From Puia dinghuensis (lineage in GTDB: Bacteria > Bacteroidota > Bacteroidia > Chitinophagales > Chitinophagaceae), in contig JAMFSL010000030.1 of the NCBI GenBank assembly GCA_026225275.1, positions 1 to 56,951 of the forward strand: a stretch of 56,951 nucleotides of DNA, in the 5' to 3' direction. Made by a program: the position numbers and the translations under genes. Positions within the stretch are counted from its first letter, which is position 1. Each line of letters opens with the position of its first letter. Shown here piece by piece: positions 17,561-26,526 of the stretch. The notes under the pieces are model-generated. The model was given only the letters and a program-made list of their open reading frames with translations, ran no database searches and had not been told where the DNA came from.

Positions 17561-18217
17561 TCAATAATAGGCCCGGACATAGTCCCATATCCTTTTTTCA
17601 ATGGTCTGCATTCCCTTGTCGGAAGGATGAACGCTCACGCCGTAATTTTTGAAAAGGCCTCTGGCTTCCATGCTGTTATCTCCGGACAGATCGGAGATAT
17701 GAATAAACGGATATTGGTGGCTGGCCGCATAGTCTTCCAGTTTTCCGTTGACGGGGTTTTTCCAGAAGCCGTCCATGATCACTTTTATGCCGCCGCGGGT
17801 ATCGAGGTAAGTGAGCAGGCTGTCGTAGCATGGAATAAAGCCTGTCGCTGTGTCCGGCACATTCTCTGCCAATTTGATGATATACAGATCGGCTCCTCTT
17901 AAAGAATCCAATTCTCCAGGATGGTAATGGCGATATCCCCGCTCGAAGCCGGCGATATTTTTATAGACGATGTCGACGGCCGTGTCCCGGGAATGAATAT
18001 CCTTCATTAAAAGATGAACGAAATCTTTATCCCTGGCGGACGCAGCCATACCCCAGGCATATTCCCAGCCAAGTTCCGGGGCCGGGCCTGAAAAGACAAT
18101 GCTGTTACCCAGGATCACCACCCTGTGAATATGACCGATCTTAGCCGGATTAACGGGATTGGAGCGGCGGCAGGCGGAAAAAAAGAGGAGCAGGAGGAAA
18201 AAGGAGAGCGGACGCAT
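17561..18217 (-). CDS. SGNH/GDSL-like hydrolase lipoprotein
   Basis: A 218-residue protein with a signal peptide ending at a lipobox-like LFFSAC, so probably lipid-anchored. Block I of SGNH hydrolases is recognisable as VVILGNSIVFSG, with the candidate nucleophile Ser in GNS. The C-terminal block with Asp and His appears as HPSDKGM, where the order HPxxxG is typical of the family. The Asn of block III may be in IKLAENVPD. Substrates of such enzymes include acetylated sugars and esters. It follows the T9SS cargo gene by 18 bases on the same strand. Assignment rests on short motifs. Confidence 0.7.
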   Translation of the reverse strand: MRPLSFFLLLLFFSACRRSNPVNPAKIGHIHRVVILGNSIVFSGPAPELGWEYAWGMAASARDKDFVHLLMKDIHSRDTAVDIVYKNIAGFERGYRHYHPGELDSLRGADLYIIKLAENVPDTATGFIPCYDSLLTYLDTRGGIKVIMDGFWKNPVNGKLEDYAASHQYPFIHISDLSGDNSMEARGLFKNYGVSVHPSDKGMQTIEKRIWDYVRAYY

Positions 18218-18235
18218 AGCTGGCGAATTTTTGTG

Positions 18236-19693
18236 TCATCGGATCAGGATCACCGTACCCCGCTGCATACGTTCCGGCTCCTGGTAGAGCTGGTATACGC
18301 ATTCCCAGACATAGGTGCCGGCCGGCTGTTGCCTGCCGCCGGCTGTCCCGTCCCATCCATCGCCGGGAGTAGTGGTGATAAAGACGGCTCTCCCCCACCG
18401 GTCATATACCGCAAATCTGAAAGTGCTGGCCGCACCGGCGAAGACAGGTCTGAAAATATCATTCTTTCCATCCCCGTTGGGCGTGAAGGCATTCGGAAGA
18501 TAGACATATTGGGGACAGATCGAGTCTATGATGTTGATGGAATCAAGCCCTATGCAATTGTTGCTGTCCGTCACCTGCAGGGTGTATAATCCGGGATTCA
18601 TAATCTTGATGGCCGGCGTGGTCTGGCCGGTGTTCCATAGATAACTATCAAATTCTCTTAAGACGCTCTCTGTTATTGCACTGTAATCGCATTTAGTGGT
18701 GTCAGGCCGCAGATAATTATCCTGGACGTGCGACGGTACGGTAAAAGACACCGATGGGGGCGTGGACGTAGATGTGAAAGTCATCGAGTCTCCGCACAGA
18801 TTGTAGAGCGTAGTCCCGCTAATACTCGGTTGTTCATTGAGAACATAAGGGCCGGGGATAGCATCACCAGCAAAACTGATAAGGATTTCCGATGTATACC
18901 CACCATTAACGCAATTCACACCCGACGCCCCGGCAATAGGTATTGTTGGTGTAATGTAAAATTGACTCCCGTCAGCTGCTATCGAACTGCACTGGACGGG
19001 TACGTTCAACTGTACCGTGACAGTACTGTCGCTACAGTGTTTAACGACATTCTGTAGTGCAGGCAGCTGATTGCTCTGAAACACGGCCGTAGATGCGGTA
19101 AAGTCGATTGTAAAACCGTGACTCGGCCCCGGCGTGGCGTCAGGACCGAAGTTGCTGATCATGATGAAGTACGTTTGGCCTGCCTCTCCATTGATAGGCG
19201 CCAAAAAAGATTCGCCGTAGGCGTTGGACTGAACCTCGGTCAATGTACTGCTGGGGTCAAGTCCTACGATACCCATCTTATTGCTACCTGATTTGTTATT
19301 GTTGAAGTTGCAGCGGACGACATCGGAAGAGGACAACTGACTGCAGTTGACGTTGGTCACGTTCAGGACAGCGAAATCGTAGTCGTCTACAGTGTCGATC
19401 GGAATGATCTTGAATATGATCTGGCCGGCAGTGGCGACGGTGATCTTCAACCACATTGAATTATCCTCACCGGCGCCGCAAGGCGTCGTTGTAAGGTCGT
19501 TGACCAGTCCCACTCCCTGGTAGCTGTATGGTGTGGTAAATTGTCCGCCACAAAGCGAGAGAGCATTGCAGGCATCCTGTTCAGGCTGATCGGGCGGCAG
19601 GATAGTTTGAGAAAATGACACGTAAGGCATTAACAGACACGCTGTTATCGCTGTTATCGCCGCCATAATCACATAAATGCTTCGCTTCGTCAT
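18236..19693 (-). CDS. Secreted protein with type B T9SS C-terminal sorting domain
   Basis: A 485-residue exported protein: a signal peptide (residues 1-29, ending SFSQ), a beta-sandwich region that may bind ligands (GGQFTTPYSYQGVG, NSMWLKITV, HGFTIDFTA), and a C-terminal gliding-motility-type domain. The last begins PNAFTPNGDGKNDIFRP and continues YDRWGRAVF, GWDG and PAGTYVWECVY before ending GTVILIR. This CHU_C-type tail directs export through the type IX secretion system, which also fits gldA at 48.6 kb. The substrate or surface function is unknown. It is the outermost gene of the minus-strand block; the region upstream to 19818 is the divergent promoter region shared with DinB. Confidence 0.9.
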   Translation of the reverse strand: MTKRSIYVIMAAITAITACLLMPYVSFSQTILPPDQPEQDACNALSLCGGQFTTPYSYQGVGLVNDLTTTPCGAGEDNSMWLKITVATAGQIIFKIIPIDTVDDYDFAVLNVTNVNCSQLSSSDVVRCNFNNNKSGSNKMGIVGLDPSSTLTEVQSNAYGESFLAPINGEAGQTYFIMISNFGPDATPGPSHGFTIDFTASTAVFQSNQLPALQNVVKHCSDSTVTVQLNVPVQCSSIAADGSQFYITPTIPIAGASGVNCVNGGYTSEILISFAGDAIPGPYVLNEQPSISGTTLYNLCGDSMTFTSTSTPPSVSFTVPSHVQDNYLRPDTTKCDYSAITESVLREFDSYLWNTGQTTPAIKIMNPGLYTLQVTDSNNCIGLDSINIIDSICPQYVYLPNAFTPNGDGKNDIFRPVFAGAASTFRFAVYDRWGRAVFITTTPGDGWDGTAGGRQQPAGTYVWECVYQLYQEPERMQRGTVILIR

Positions 19694-19777
19694 ATTCTCA
19701 TCGGCAATTTACTTTATAGACGAGATCAATAAGCCGGCCGTCTAAAATAAGCGCAGGAATTTTAACAGTTTAACAAC

Positions 19778-19810
19778 TTGACCGGAGCGGCCGAAAAGCC
19801 CCTAGCTTTG
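19778..19810 (+). promoter_or_regulatory. Bacteroidota-type promoter of the DinB gene
   Basis: TTG at 19778-19780 and TAGCTTTG at 19803-19810 match the -33 (TTG) and -7 (TAnnTTTG) elements, with a 22-base spacer. The ATG lies only seven bases past the -7 box, so the transcript should be leaderless or nearly so. Confidence 0.55.
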
Positions 19811-19817
19811 TTTTATC

Positions 19818-20300
19818 ATGATTGAAATATTCCAACAGCAATACGCCGAGGTTCAAAAGTCGAGAGAACTTGTATTCACTTTTATGGAGACTACGGTGGG
19901 TGATGGTATGAAGACGCCCGTGCCTGCTTACCAAAACCAGGACATCCGCCACTTATTGGTACATATTGCCGATTGTTACCTTTACTGGTTAGCTTATATG
20001 GCTTTGGAGCAAACAGTCGAGTGGCTGCGTGAACAGGACTATAATAACATGGCCGATATGCGCCGGCTTTATATAAAAATGGATGATTGGATGGCTGTTT
20101 TTCTGAACCATTTTAAAAACAGCATGGATGTATCTATTGATAACAGTCGTTTTCGGGAAGACAAAGCAACCGCCTCTCCCCTGATGGTTTTCACGCACGT
20201 GGCAACGCATGAATTCCATCATAAAGGGCAGATCATGTCGATGTGCCGGCAATTAGGGGATACACCGCCGGAAACGGATGTGTACAAGGCTTTTTATTGA
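19818..20300 (+). CDS. DinB family protein
   Basis: A 160-residue four-helix-bundle protein of the DinB/YfiT type. The three metal-binding histidines can be placed in DIRHLLVHIAD (about residue 45) and THEFHHKGQI (about residues 132-141), a common DinB pattern. Members bind divalent metal and many act as thiol-dependent transferases, for example with bacillithiol or mycothiol, but most have no known substrate. No signal peptide, so cytoplasmic. It is the first plus-strand gene after the strand switch, with its own promoter. The region 20301-20691 downstream has a broken gene. Confidence 0.85.
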   Translation: MIEIFQQQYAEVQKSRELVFTFMETTVGDGMKTPVPAYQNQDIRHLLVHIADCYLYWLAYMALEQTVEWLREQDYNNMADMRRLYIKMDDWMAVFLNHFKNSMDVSIDNSRFREDKATASPLMVFTHVATHEFHHKGQIMSMCRQLGDTPPETDVYKAFY

Positions 20301-20318
20301 ATGGGTGTTCCATTGTAG

Positions 20319-20663
20319 TACCAGTGGTATCCCTTTCCAAACTTCAGGAAAATTCATAACTTTGGGTCAAATTATCAAGATGCTCCCGCTTATCCCCAAG
20401 TAGCCAACGAATACAAAGCCAACCTCCAAAACCTTTATGGAAAGGAACTGGCCGAAGTCATACTATTTGGATCACACGCGAGAGGTGACAATCGAGACGA
20501 ATCCGACTTGGACTGTTTCTGCGAAAGTGAATTACATCTCCTCAAGAAAGAAAACACCAAAAAGATTTATTCAGCTCATTCAGCCCTCATAATTTGCAGC
20601 CCGTCCCAACTTGTATATAGTTGCCCTCAGCAAAAACTAACAGTCATTAGTTTTTTAGCGTAA
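20319..20663 (+). pseudogene. Remnant of a minimal nucleotidyltransferase (MNT/MntA-like) gene
   Basis: The frame beginning after the TAG at 20316 has no ATG, GTG or TTG, yet encodes LYGKELAEVILFGSHARGD followed by NRDESDLDCF. This is the GSxARG...SDxD signature of pol-beta-type minimal nucleotidyltransferases (about 20430-20515). The frame runs to a TAA at 20661. The usual third catalytic Asp region is not obvious and no HEPN partner gene lies beside it. An ATG at 20380 is in another frame and stops after seven codons, so a frameshift or loss of the start is likely. A perfect TAACTTTG box at 20357-20364 may be its old promoter. Confidence 0.65.
20357..20364 (+). promoter_or_regulatory. TAACTTTG -7 box in front of the nucleotidyltransferase remnant
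   Basis: TAACTTTG matches the Bacteroidota -7 consensus exactly, about 15-25 bases upstream of the recognisable remnant. No good -33 TTG is found at the expected distance, so activity is uncertain. Confidence 0.35.
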
Positions 20664-20668
20664 ATTTG
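20661..20668 (+). promoter_or_regulatory. -7 promoter box of icmF
   Basis: TAAATTTG at 20661-20668 fits TAnnTTTG and would give a leader of about 15-18 bases before the ATG at 20692. The -33 element is weak. Confidence 0.4.
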
Positions 20669-20691
20669 TCTGCTTGTCAAACATTTGCACT

Positions 20692-23600
20692 ATGAGCTAT
20701 ACCCCGGTTAACAAAGTCCGTCTCGTCACTGCCGCAGCCCTTTTCGATGGGCACGATGCGGCGATCAACATCATGCGGCGGATCCTGCAGTCGAAGGGTG
20801 CGGAAATCATTCATCTGGGGCATAACCGGTCGGCAGCGGATATTGTCGAATGCGCTATCGAAGAAGATGTACAAGGCATCGCCATCACTTCTTACCAGGG
20901 CGGCCACCTGGAATTCTTTAAATACATGAAGGACCTGCTGGAAGAGAATGGCTGTGGGCATATCCGGCTGTTCGGCGGCGGCGGCGGCACGATCCTTCCC
21001 CGGGAGATCGAGGAACTGCAGCAATACGGGATCACACGGATCTATTCACCGGATGACGGACGAAGGATGGGACTCGAGGGGATGATCGAGGACGTGATCC
21101 GGCAGTGTGATTTTCCACTGAATGGCAGCCCGTCGAACTTCAAAGGCGAAATGAAACTCGGGGAATGGAAAGATATCCGCAAGATCGCGCGGGCTATCAC
21201 AAATGCGGAAAACGGCGTGGTGACGGCGGATGAGAGGACGCGCGAGCAGAGCTCGTTCGAGGGAACGAGCGAACTTAGAAGCGACAGCTCCGAGCGGGGG
21301 CTGGAAAGGGATCCGGCCGATACTAGAAGCGACAGCTCTGTGCGAGGATTGGCAGCGGTAACCGTGGAGGCGCCCACCCCACCCATCACCATCCCCGTCA
21401 TCGGCATCACCGGTACCGGCGGCGCCGGCAAATCTTCCGTTACTGATGAGCTCGTACGACGCTACCTGAATCATTTCCCGGACAAAACGCTCGCGGTGAT
21501 CTCTGTAGACCCCTCCAAGAAAAAGACAGGGGGCGCCCTGCTGGGCGACAGGATCCGGATGAACGCCATTTCCAGCCCCAGAGCCTATATGCGCAGCCTC
21601 GCCACCCGCGACAGCGACAAAGCGCTCAGCGCACATGTACAAGAGGCCATCGACATCTGCAAAGCGGCAGGGTACGACATGATCATCCTCGAATCGGCGG
21701 GCGTCGGACAAAGCGATGCATCGATTCTCGATTACTCCGATCTCAGCCTGTACGTCATGACACCTGAATATGGCGCAGCTTCACAGCTGGAAAAAATCAA
21801 CATGCTGGATTATGCCGACCTCATCGTGTTGAATAAATTCGACAAGGCCGGGGCTCTCGATGCGCTGCACGATATCAGAAAACAATACAAGCGCAATCAC
21901 GGCCTCTGGAATGCGAAAGACGGAGAACTGCCGATTGTCGGTACCATCGCCGCGCAATTCAATGATGCGGGTATCAACGAACTGTTCGATAAGTTGATAG
22001 CGACCATCGAAAAAAAGACGGGTATCCGGCTGGGATTCCTGGAAGAGCATCCTCATCTCCGCGATACTACTACCCAATCGCTGATCATCCCACCGGCACG
22101 GGTAAGATATCTTTCCGAGATCACCGCCTCCATCCGGGATTATAACCAACGCACGGACGAACAGGCTGATATTGCTTCGCGCCTCTACAAGGTAACCGGC
22201 GCACTGGAGGAATTGCCTCCCGAATCCCCGGGCCGTCAGCCGTTGGAAGAGCGGAAGGAGTGGCTGGAAAAGCAATTGATGCCTGTCTGCAAAAAGTTAA
22301 TCGAAGAGTGGGAGTCCACCCGTGCCCGTTATCGGAAGGATTTTTTCGAATATGAAGTGCGGGGGAAAAAGATTCAACAACCTCTCTACACTGAATCCCT
22401 TTCCCATCTCCGCATCCCCCGCATCGCCGTCCCACGCTTCAAAGACTGGGGCGACATCCTTCGCTGGAGGGTGCAGGAAAATTTTCCCGGCAAATACCCT
22501 TTTACCGCCGGCACCTTCCCGTTGAAACGATCGGAAGAAGACCCGACCCGGATGTTTGCCGGAGAAGGGAGCCCCGAACGCACTAACAAACGGTTCCACT
22601 ATGTCTCCGCCGGTCAGCCGGCCAAACGTCTCAGCACGGCTTTTGATTCGGTGACCTTATATGGCGAAGATCCCGACTATCGGCCGGATATTTATGGGAA
22701 GATCGGAAATGCCGGTGTCAGCATCGCCACCGTCGACGATGCAAAAAAGCTGTACAGTGGATTCGACCTCTGTGACCCGCGGACGTCGGTCAGCATGACC
22801 ATCAACGGCCCGGCACCGATCTTGCTGGCGTTTTTCCTGAATGCGGCAATCGACCAGCAATGCGAGAAATACCTGGCCGTGAATGGCGGGGCAAAGGCGA
22901 GTGGCGGAGAAACCGCGCAGCGCGGCGCGACCTACGAAGGCGCCCTGCCGGAAGGCAACAACGGCTTAGGCCTCTCCCTGCTGGGACTCAGTGGCCAGGA
23001 AGTACTAACGCCGGAAATCTATGAAAAGATCCGGGCAGAAGCGCTATCTCAGGTGAGGGGAACGGTGCAGGCCGACATCCTCAAAGAAGACCAGGCGCAG
23101 AATACGTGTATATTTAGCACGGAATTCGCTTTGCGTCTAATGGGTGACGTACAGGATTGGTTCATTCGCCGTAAGGTGCGCAATTTTTATAGCGTCTCCA
23201 TCAGCGGCTATCATATTGCCGAGGCCGGCGCCAACCCCATCACGCAACTGGCGTTTACCCTTGCCAATGGTTTCACCTACGTGGAATATTATCTCAGCAG
23301 GGGTATGGCGCTCGACGATTTTGCGCCCAACCTTTCCTTTTTCTTCAGCAACGGCATGGACCCGGAATACAGCGTGATCGGCCGGGTCGCCAGGCGGATC
23401 TGGGCCAAGGCCATCAAACACGTTTACAAGGGCAACGGCCGGTCGCAAATGCTGAAGTACCATATCCAGACCAGCGGCCGCAGCCTGCATGCCCAGGAGA
23501 TAGATTTCAATGATATCCGGACCACGCTGCAGGCCTTGTACGCCATTTATGACAATTGCAATTCGCTCCATACGAATGCCTACGATGAGGCGATCACTAC

Positions 23601-24156
23601 ACCAACCGAAGCCAGCGTACGGCGGGCCATGGCCATTCAGCTGATCATCAACCGCGAGCTGGGCACCGTCCGGACAGAAAATTTTATCCAGGGCAGCTTT
23701 GCCATTGAAGAACTGACCGACCTGGTGGAAGAGGCAGTCCTTGCTGAATTCGATCGGTTGACAGATCGCGGCGGCGTACTGGGCGCCATGGAAAGGATGT
23801 ATCAGCGGAATAAGATCCAGGAAGAAAGTCTATACTATGAAGGTCTCAAGCACAGCGGCGAACTCCCCATCGTCGGCGTCAATACCTTTCTCGGCAAAGG
23901 CGGCTCGCCCACGATCCTGCCATCAGAAGTCATCCGGAGTACCACAGAAGAGAAGGACCAGCAGATCCGAAACCTGCAGGCTTTCCGCCAAAGGAATGCC
24001 AACCGAAGTCAGGACATGCTGCAGCGGCTGAAGACCGTAGCCGTTAATAACGGCAACCTTTTCGACGAACTGATGGAGACGGTCAGGTATTGCACCCTGG
24101 GAGAAATAACCAACGCTTTATATGAAGTCGGCGGTCAATATCGCCGCAACATGTAA
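20692..24156 (+). CDS. icmF: Fused isobutyryl-CoA mutase (IcmF), carrying an in-frame 41-residue insertion
   Basis: An adenosylcobalamin enzyme of 1154 residues that interconverts isobutyryl-CoA and n-butyryl-CoA, fused to its own GTPase chaperone. The N-terminal B12 domain has [16 protein letters not shown] (residues about 16-31) and [11 protein letters not shown]. The MeaB-like GTPase domain follows with P-loop [37 protein letters not shown] and [11 protein letters not shown]-type motif (seen as [11 protein letters not shown]). The rest is the mutase large domain ([34 protein letters not shown]). Between the B12 and GTPase domains, residues 181-221 are encoded by a 123-bp repeat also found in the FUSC gene. 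Start set at ATG 20692 rather than TTG 20674. Confidence 0.95.
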   Translation: MSYTPVNKVRLVTAAALFDGHDAAINIMRRILQSKGAEIIHLGHNRSAADIVECAIEEDVQGIAITSYQGGHLEFFKYMKDLLEENGCGHIRLFGGGGGTILPREIEELQQYGITRIYSPDDGRRMGLEGMIEDVIRQCDFPLNGSPSNFKGEMKLGEWKDIRKIARAITNAENGVVTADERTREQSSFEGTSELRSDSSERGLERDPADTRSDSSVRGLAAVTVEAPTPPITIPVIGITGTGGAGKSSVTDELVRRYLNHFPDKTLAVISVDPSKKKTGGALLGDRIRMNAISSPRAYMRSLATRDSDKALSAHVQEAIDICKAAGYDMIILESAGVGQSDASILDYSDLSLYVMTPEYGAASQLEKINMLDYADLIVLNKFDKAGALDALHDIRKQYKRNHGLWNAKDGELPIVGTIAAQFNDAGINELFDKLIATIEKKTGIRLGFLEEHPHLRDTTTQSLIIPPARVRYLSEITASIRDYNQRTDEQADIASRLYKVTGALEELPPESPGRQPLEERKEWLEKQLMPVCKKLIEEWESTRARYRKDFFEYEVRGKKIQQPLYTESLSHLRIPRIAVPRFKDWGDILRWRVQENFPGKYPFTAGTFPLKRSEEDPTRMFAGEGSPERTNKRFHYVSAGQPAKRLSTAFDSVTLYGEDPDYRPDIYGKIGNAGVSIATVDDAKKLYSGFDLCDPRTSVSMTINGPAPILLAFFLNAAIDQQCEKYLAVNGGAKASGGETAQRGATYEGALPEGNNGLGLSLLGLSGQEVLTPEIYEKIRAEALSQVRGTVQADILKEDQAQNTCIFSTEFALRLMGDVQDWFIRRKVRNFYSVSISGYHIAEAGANPITQLAFTLANGFTYVEYYLSRGMALDDFAPNLSFFFSNGMDPEYSVIGRVARRIWAKAIKHVYKGNGRSQMLKYHIQTSGRSLHAQEIDFNDIRTTLQALYAIYDNCNSLHTNAYDEAITTPTEASVRRAMAIQLIINRELGTVRTENFIQGSFAIEELTDLVEEAVLAEFDRLTDRGGVLGAMERMYQRNKIQEESLYYEGLKHSGELPIVGVNTFLGKGGSPTILPSEVIRSTTEEKDQQIRNLQAFRQRNANRSQDMLQRLKTVAVNNGNLFDELMETVRYCTLGEITNALYEVGGQYRRNM
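21233..21355 (+). repeat. Coding palindromic element, copy 1 (inside icmF)
   Basis: A 123-bp sequence identical at 122 positions to 29555-29677 on the other strand; the single difference is A at 21322 (GATAC) against C. It adds 41 codons in frame ([39 protein letters not shown]). It contains an 8-bp perfect palindrome (GCTCGTTC 21251-21258 and GAACGAGC 21263-21270) and two units of a 48-bp repeat starting TAGAAGCGACAGCTC at 21276 and 21324, the second cut after 32 bases. No target-site duplication is obvious; GCGGA precedes both copies within a few bases. Confidence 0.92.
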
Positions 24157-24161
24157 CTTTG
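24154..24161 (+). promoter_or_regulatory. -7 promoter box of glk
   Basis: TAACTTTG begins with the stop codon of icmF and lies 33 bases before the glk ATG. It matches the Bacteroidota -7 consensus, so glucokinase may have its own promoter in addition to read-through from icmF. Confidence 0.4.
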
Positions 24162-24194
24162 GGCTAATGCAATTTTAAAACCCAATCGAACAGC

Positions 24195-25226
24195 ATGGCA
24201 GCCTCATCACTCGTACCCATCGCCTTCAAAAGTGAGATCCGTCAGGGACAATCGATCGCTATCCTGGCCGCCGACATCGGCGGAACCAAGACCAATGTCG
24301 CGCTTTATGACGCCAGCGACAAGGGACTGACCCTCGTAAAAGAACAACGATACGTTTCCAAAGACCATTCTTCTCTTACTGATATTATCCATGGCTTCTC
24401 CGGTGGCAAGCTGCCCGACCGGATCTCCGCCGCCGTAGCAGGCCCGGTGATCGATGGCAAAAGCAAGCTTACCAACCTGCCCTGGCTGCTGGACAGCAAG
24501 GCCATGAGTCAGGAGATGAAAATTCCCGTTTGCTTTATCAATGACCTGGAAGCCACTGCTTACGGCATGGCAGGGCTGCGCGAAGATGAACGCGCTACGT
24601 TGGCGACAGGAGAGGTAGGGTCGAAAGGAAATATCGCCATCATCGCTCCTGGTACCGGGCTGGGCGAAGCAGGTCTGTTCTGGGATGGGCAACATTATCA
24701 TCCCTTTGCTACGGAAGGAGGCCATAGCGATTTCGGCCCGCGTAACCCCATAGACATAGAGATCTTCCATTATCTGCAACGGCAATATGGGCATGTCAGC
24801 TGGGAGCGTGTCGTATCCGGAATGGGCATCAAGAATATCTTTCAGTTCCTCACGGAAAACAGAAAAGAGCAAATTCCGGAATGGCTGAAGGAGAGAATGA
24901 AGGACCAGGACGCTGCCGCGGTTATCAGCCAGGCAGCCCTTCATCATGAAGATCTCGTCTGTGCGCAAACGATGGAGCTGTTCGTTCGTTACCTCGCCAC
25001 AGAGGCATCCAGCCTGGTGTTGAAGCTCATGGCCACAGGCGGACTCTACCTCGCCGGCGGCATCCCGCCTAAAATACTTCCCCTGTTGCAAAGCGACAGC
25101 TGGACAAAAAATTTCGATAACAACGGCCGGATGCACGAACTGTCCGACAGAGTACCCGTGTACGTAGTACTGAACGACAAAATGGCGCTACAGGGTGCCG
25201 CCTATTACGGAGCGTATAATATGTAA
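24195..25226 (+). CDS. glk: Glucokinase (ROK-independent GlcK/Glk family)
   Basis: This 343-residue cytoplasmic kinase phosphorylates glucose to glucose 6-phosphate with ATP. The phosphate-binding loop is AADIGGTKTNVALYD (residues about 15-29). The sugar-binding region has CFINDLEATAYGM, IIAPGTGLGEAGLF and ATEGGHSDFGPRN, with the Glu/His/Asp residues of the bacterial glucokinase family (PF02685). The second ATP segment is GGLYLAGGIPPKIL near the C-terminus. It lies 38 bases after icmF on the same strand and has its own candidate promoter. Glucose released by the trehalase at 9-10.5 kb would be a suitable substrate. Confidence 0.95.
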   Translation: MAASSLVPIAFKSEIRQGQSIAILAADIGGTKTNVALYDASDKGLTLVKEQRYVSKDHSSLTDIIHGFSGGKLPDRISAAVAGPVIDGKSKLTNLPWLLDSKAMSQEMKIPVCFINDLEATAYGMAGLREDERATLATGEVGSKGNIAIIAPGTGLGEAGLFWDGQHYHPFATEGGHSDFGPRNPIDIEIFHYLQRQYGHVSWERVVSGMGIKNIFQFLTENRKEQIPEWLKERMKDQDAAAVISQAALHHEDLVCAQTMELFVRYLATEASSLVLKLMATGGLYLAGGIPPKILPLLQSDSWTKNFDNNGRMHELSDRVPVYVVLNDKMALQGAAYYGAYNM

Positions 25227-25359
25227 ATGTTGTATACAGGATAAACCATAAGGAAAACCATTAACAAATTGTAATCGTCCATCGGATACATCGTATAGGA
25301 ACATGCGCCGCCTTATCTTTATGCAGTCAAGTATTGTAATAAGGTTAAGGGTTAAGGTT

Positions 25360-25524
25360 ATGAATGATTCCACAAAAGAAAAAGCCGAAAAAGAAAGGGC
25401 GCTACGGAGGCTATTAAAAAAATGGCGCGCTACACAGGGGACTAAGGATAAAGCCGATCAGCTGTTGTCGAGAAATCCGGGATTGAAGAATAATGGAAAT
25501 ATCGGGCGCCGCAAGCACATTTAA
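25360..25524 (+). CDS. Small basic protein, uncertain
   Basis: A 54-residue ORF starting ATG AAT GAT at 25360, rich in Lys and Arg (KEKERALRRLLKKW, IGRRKHI) and predicted helical. It ends with a TAA that overlaps the stop of the convergent DUF763 remnant (TTAA). I do not recognise it. A longer in-frame start at 25303 exists. Evidence for expression is weak: no RBS and only a poor -7 box (TATCTTTA, about 25314). Confidence 0.35.
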   Translation: MNDSTKEKAEKERALRRLLKKWRATQGTKDKADQLLSRNPGLKNNGNIGRRKHI

Positions 25525-25974
25525 AACAGTCTGAGCTGTCGCCCTTTCTGCTGCTCAGGCGGCTGTGCATGACCATAGACAGTCCGTCCACCGTATTTCC
25601 AGGAATCCTGTCTTTCTTTTTCAATCAATGGCTCCAGTCCACCGGCCGGCGTAAAATGCTCTTCTGCCCGCTGCGCCACCGCGCTGAGCTGACGTATGGC
25701 TTCTAGCCGGTCGCTCTGGCCGATCTTCGCCTTTGGCGGTGTGGGGCTCCTCCACGAAAGAATGCAGGCCAGCGGAATGCCAGTCCATGCCCATGACGGC
25801 CCCCAGGCTTTGGAACCAGAAGGGATCACTCAACCGGCGAAGAACTTCGCTTTTGCCATATTCCGCCAAAAGGACTTCTGTAACGGCAAGCCCCAGCCGG
25901 GCCATGCGCTCGGCCAGCCATTGGGGAACATAGCCATTATGTAAGGGTAGGTCAGCCGCACCGGATCGTTTCAT
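25521..25974 (-). pseudogene. DUF763 gene collapsed by internal deletions and a frameshift
   Basis: The first frame (from ATG 25974) begins MKRSGAADLPLHNGYVPQWL and continues LRRLSDPFWFQSLGAVMGMD and WHSAG, the N-terminus of DUF763 proteins. It then jumps to HSFVEEPHTA, which in full-length relatives lies far downstream. After about 25740 the family resemblance moves to another frame: AKIGQSDRLEAIRQLS, then DSWKYGGRTVYGHAQPPEQ and RQLRLF, the C-terminus of the family. Full-length members are about 350-400 residues; only about 150 codons remain. The first junction lies at a WHS motif that occurs twice in the family, suggesting recombination between short repeats. Family comparison is from memory. 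Confidence 0.7.
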
Positions 25975-26022
25975 CTTCGTCGTTTGCTAACGAAATTAGC
26001 ATTAATTTTTGATACCCCCTTG

Positions 26023-26052
26023 TTGGGTGGGCATGAATTTCGCTTACCTTTC
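26023..26052 (+). promoter_or_regulatory. Promoter of the YXWGXW-repeat protein gene
   Basis: TTG at 26023-26025 and TACCTTTC at 26045-26052 (seven of eight matches to TAnnTTTG) are separated by 19 bases, the preferred Bacteroidota spacing. The ATG at 26068 follows after about 15 bases. Confidence 0.5.
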
Positions 26053-26067
26053 CTAAAAGCTGAATCT

Positions 26068-26367
26068 ATGCGTAAATTTTTTTTAATGACCCTGCTCAGC
26101 GCAGGCATGCTCATGACGGTCAACGGCGTAAAAGCCCAGGACCACAATTATGTTAAAGCACATCCCGCCGCTCATGTCAGGGCTCGTCCGGCCCGCCCTT
26201 CCCCCAATCATGTGTGGGTCGGTACGGAATGGAACTGGAGTAACGGGGCCTATGTAGAAGTACCAGCGCATTGGGACATGCCTCCAGCCGGTCACAAGGC
26301 ATGGGTGGCAGGCCGCTGGGGCAAAAACAGTAAGGGATCTTACTGGGTAGCCGGCCACTGGGGTTAA
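26068..26367 (+). CDS. Small secreted YXWGXW-repeat-like protein
   Basis: A 99-residue protein with a signal peptide (residues 1-23, FFLMTLLSAGMLM) and a mature part made of short repeats with Trp and Gly: HVWVGTEWNWSNGAYVEVPA, AWVAGRWGK and YWVAGHWG. This pattern (WVxGxW...G.YVxxP.HW) is that of BcpO-related/YXWGXW repeat proteins of unknown function, exported to the periplasm or surface. The start at 26068 puts the signal peptide at the terminus; an in-frame TTG further upstream does not. It has its own promoter and is followed by a strong hairpin. Confidence 0.8.
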   Translation: MRKFFLMTLLSAGMLMTVNGVKAQDHNYVKAHPAAHVRARPARPSPNHVWVGTEWNWSNGAYVEVPAHWDMPPAGHKAWVAGRWGKNSKGSYWVAGHWG

Positions 26368-26397
26368 TAGCGGCGGCTGCAATATCAGTAATTCAAT

Positions 26398-26438
26398 ACA
26401 ACGCCCGGAGCCATTGATGAAATGATTCCGGGCGTTGT
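26398..26438. terminator. Hairpin with perfect 12-bp stem, probable terminator
   Basis: ACAACGCCCGGA (26398-26409) and TCCGGGCGTTGT (26427-26438) are perfect inverted repeats around a 17-base loop. It lies 31 bases after the YXWGXW gene and before korA. No T-run follows on the plus strand, so termination may depend on other factors. Confidence 0.55.
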
Positions 26439-26500
26439 TGCGTAAATTCCACAGTTCTACAGGCGGCCTCCCGGCTGGACCCGATCTGCCATCTTTGTCC

Positions 26501-26508
26501 TACATTTG
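26501..26508 (+). promoter_or_regulatory. -7 promoter box of korA
   Basis: TACATTTG fits TAnnTTTG and lies 19 bases before the korA ATG; no clear -33 TTG is seen. Confidence 0.4.
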
Positions 26509-26526
26509 CAGACTGAATAGCACTGT

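Noticed and set aside
20319-20663. Functional MNT-HEPN toxin-antitoxin pair
   Set aside because: There is no start codon for the nucleotidyltransferase frame and no HEPN gene beside it.
24207-25136. 309-residue minus-strand ORF opposite glk, and the similar 322-residue one at 49984-50952 opposite eno
   Set aside because: Both mirror highly conserved enzymes read on the plus strand; no motifs or start context support coding.
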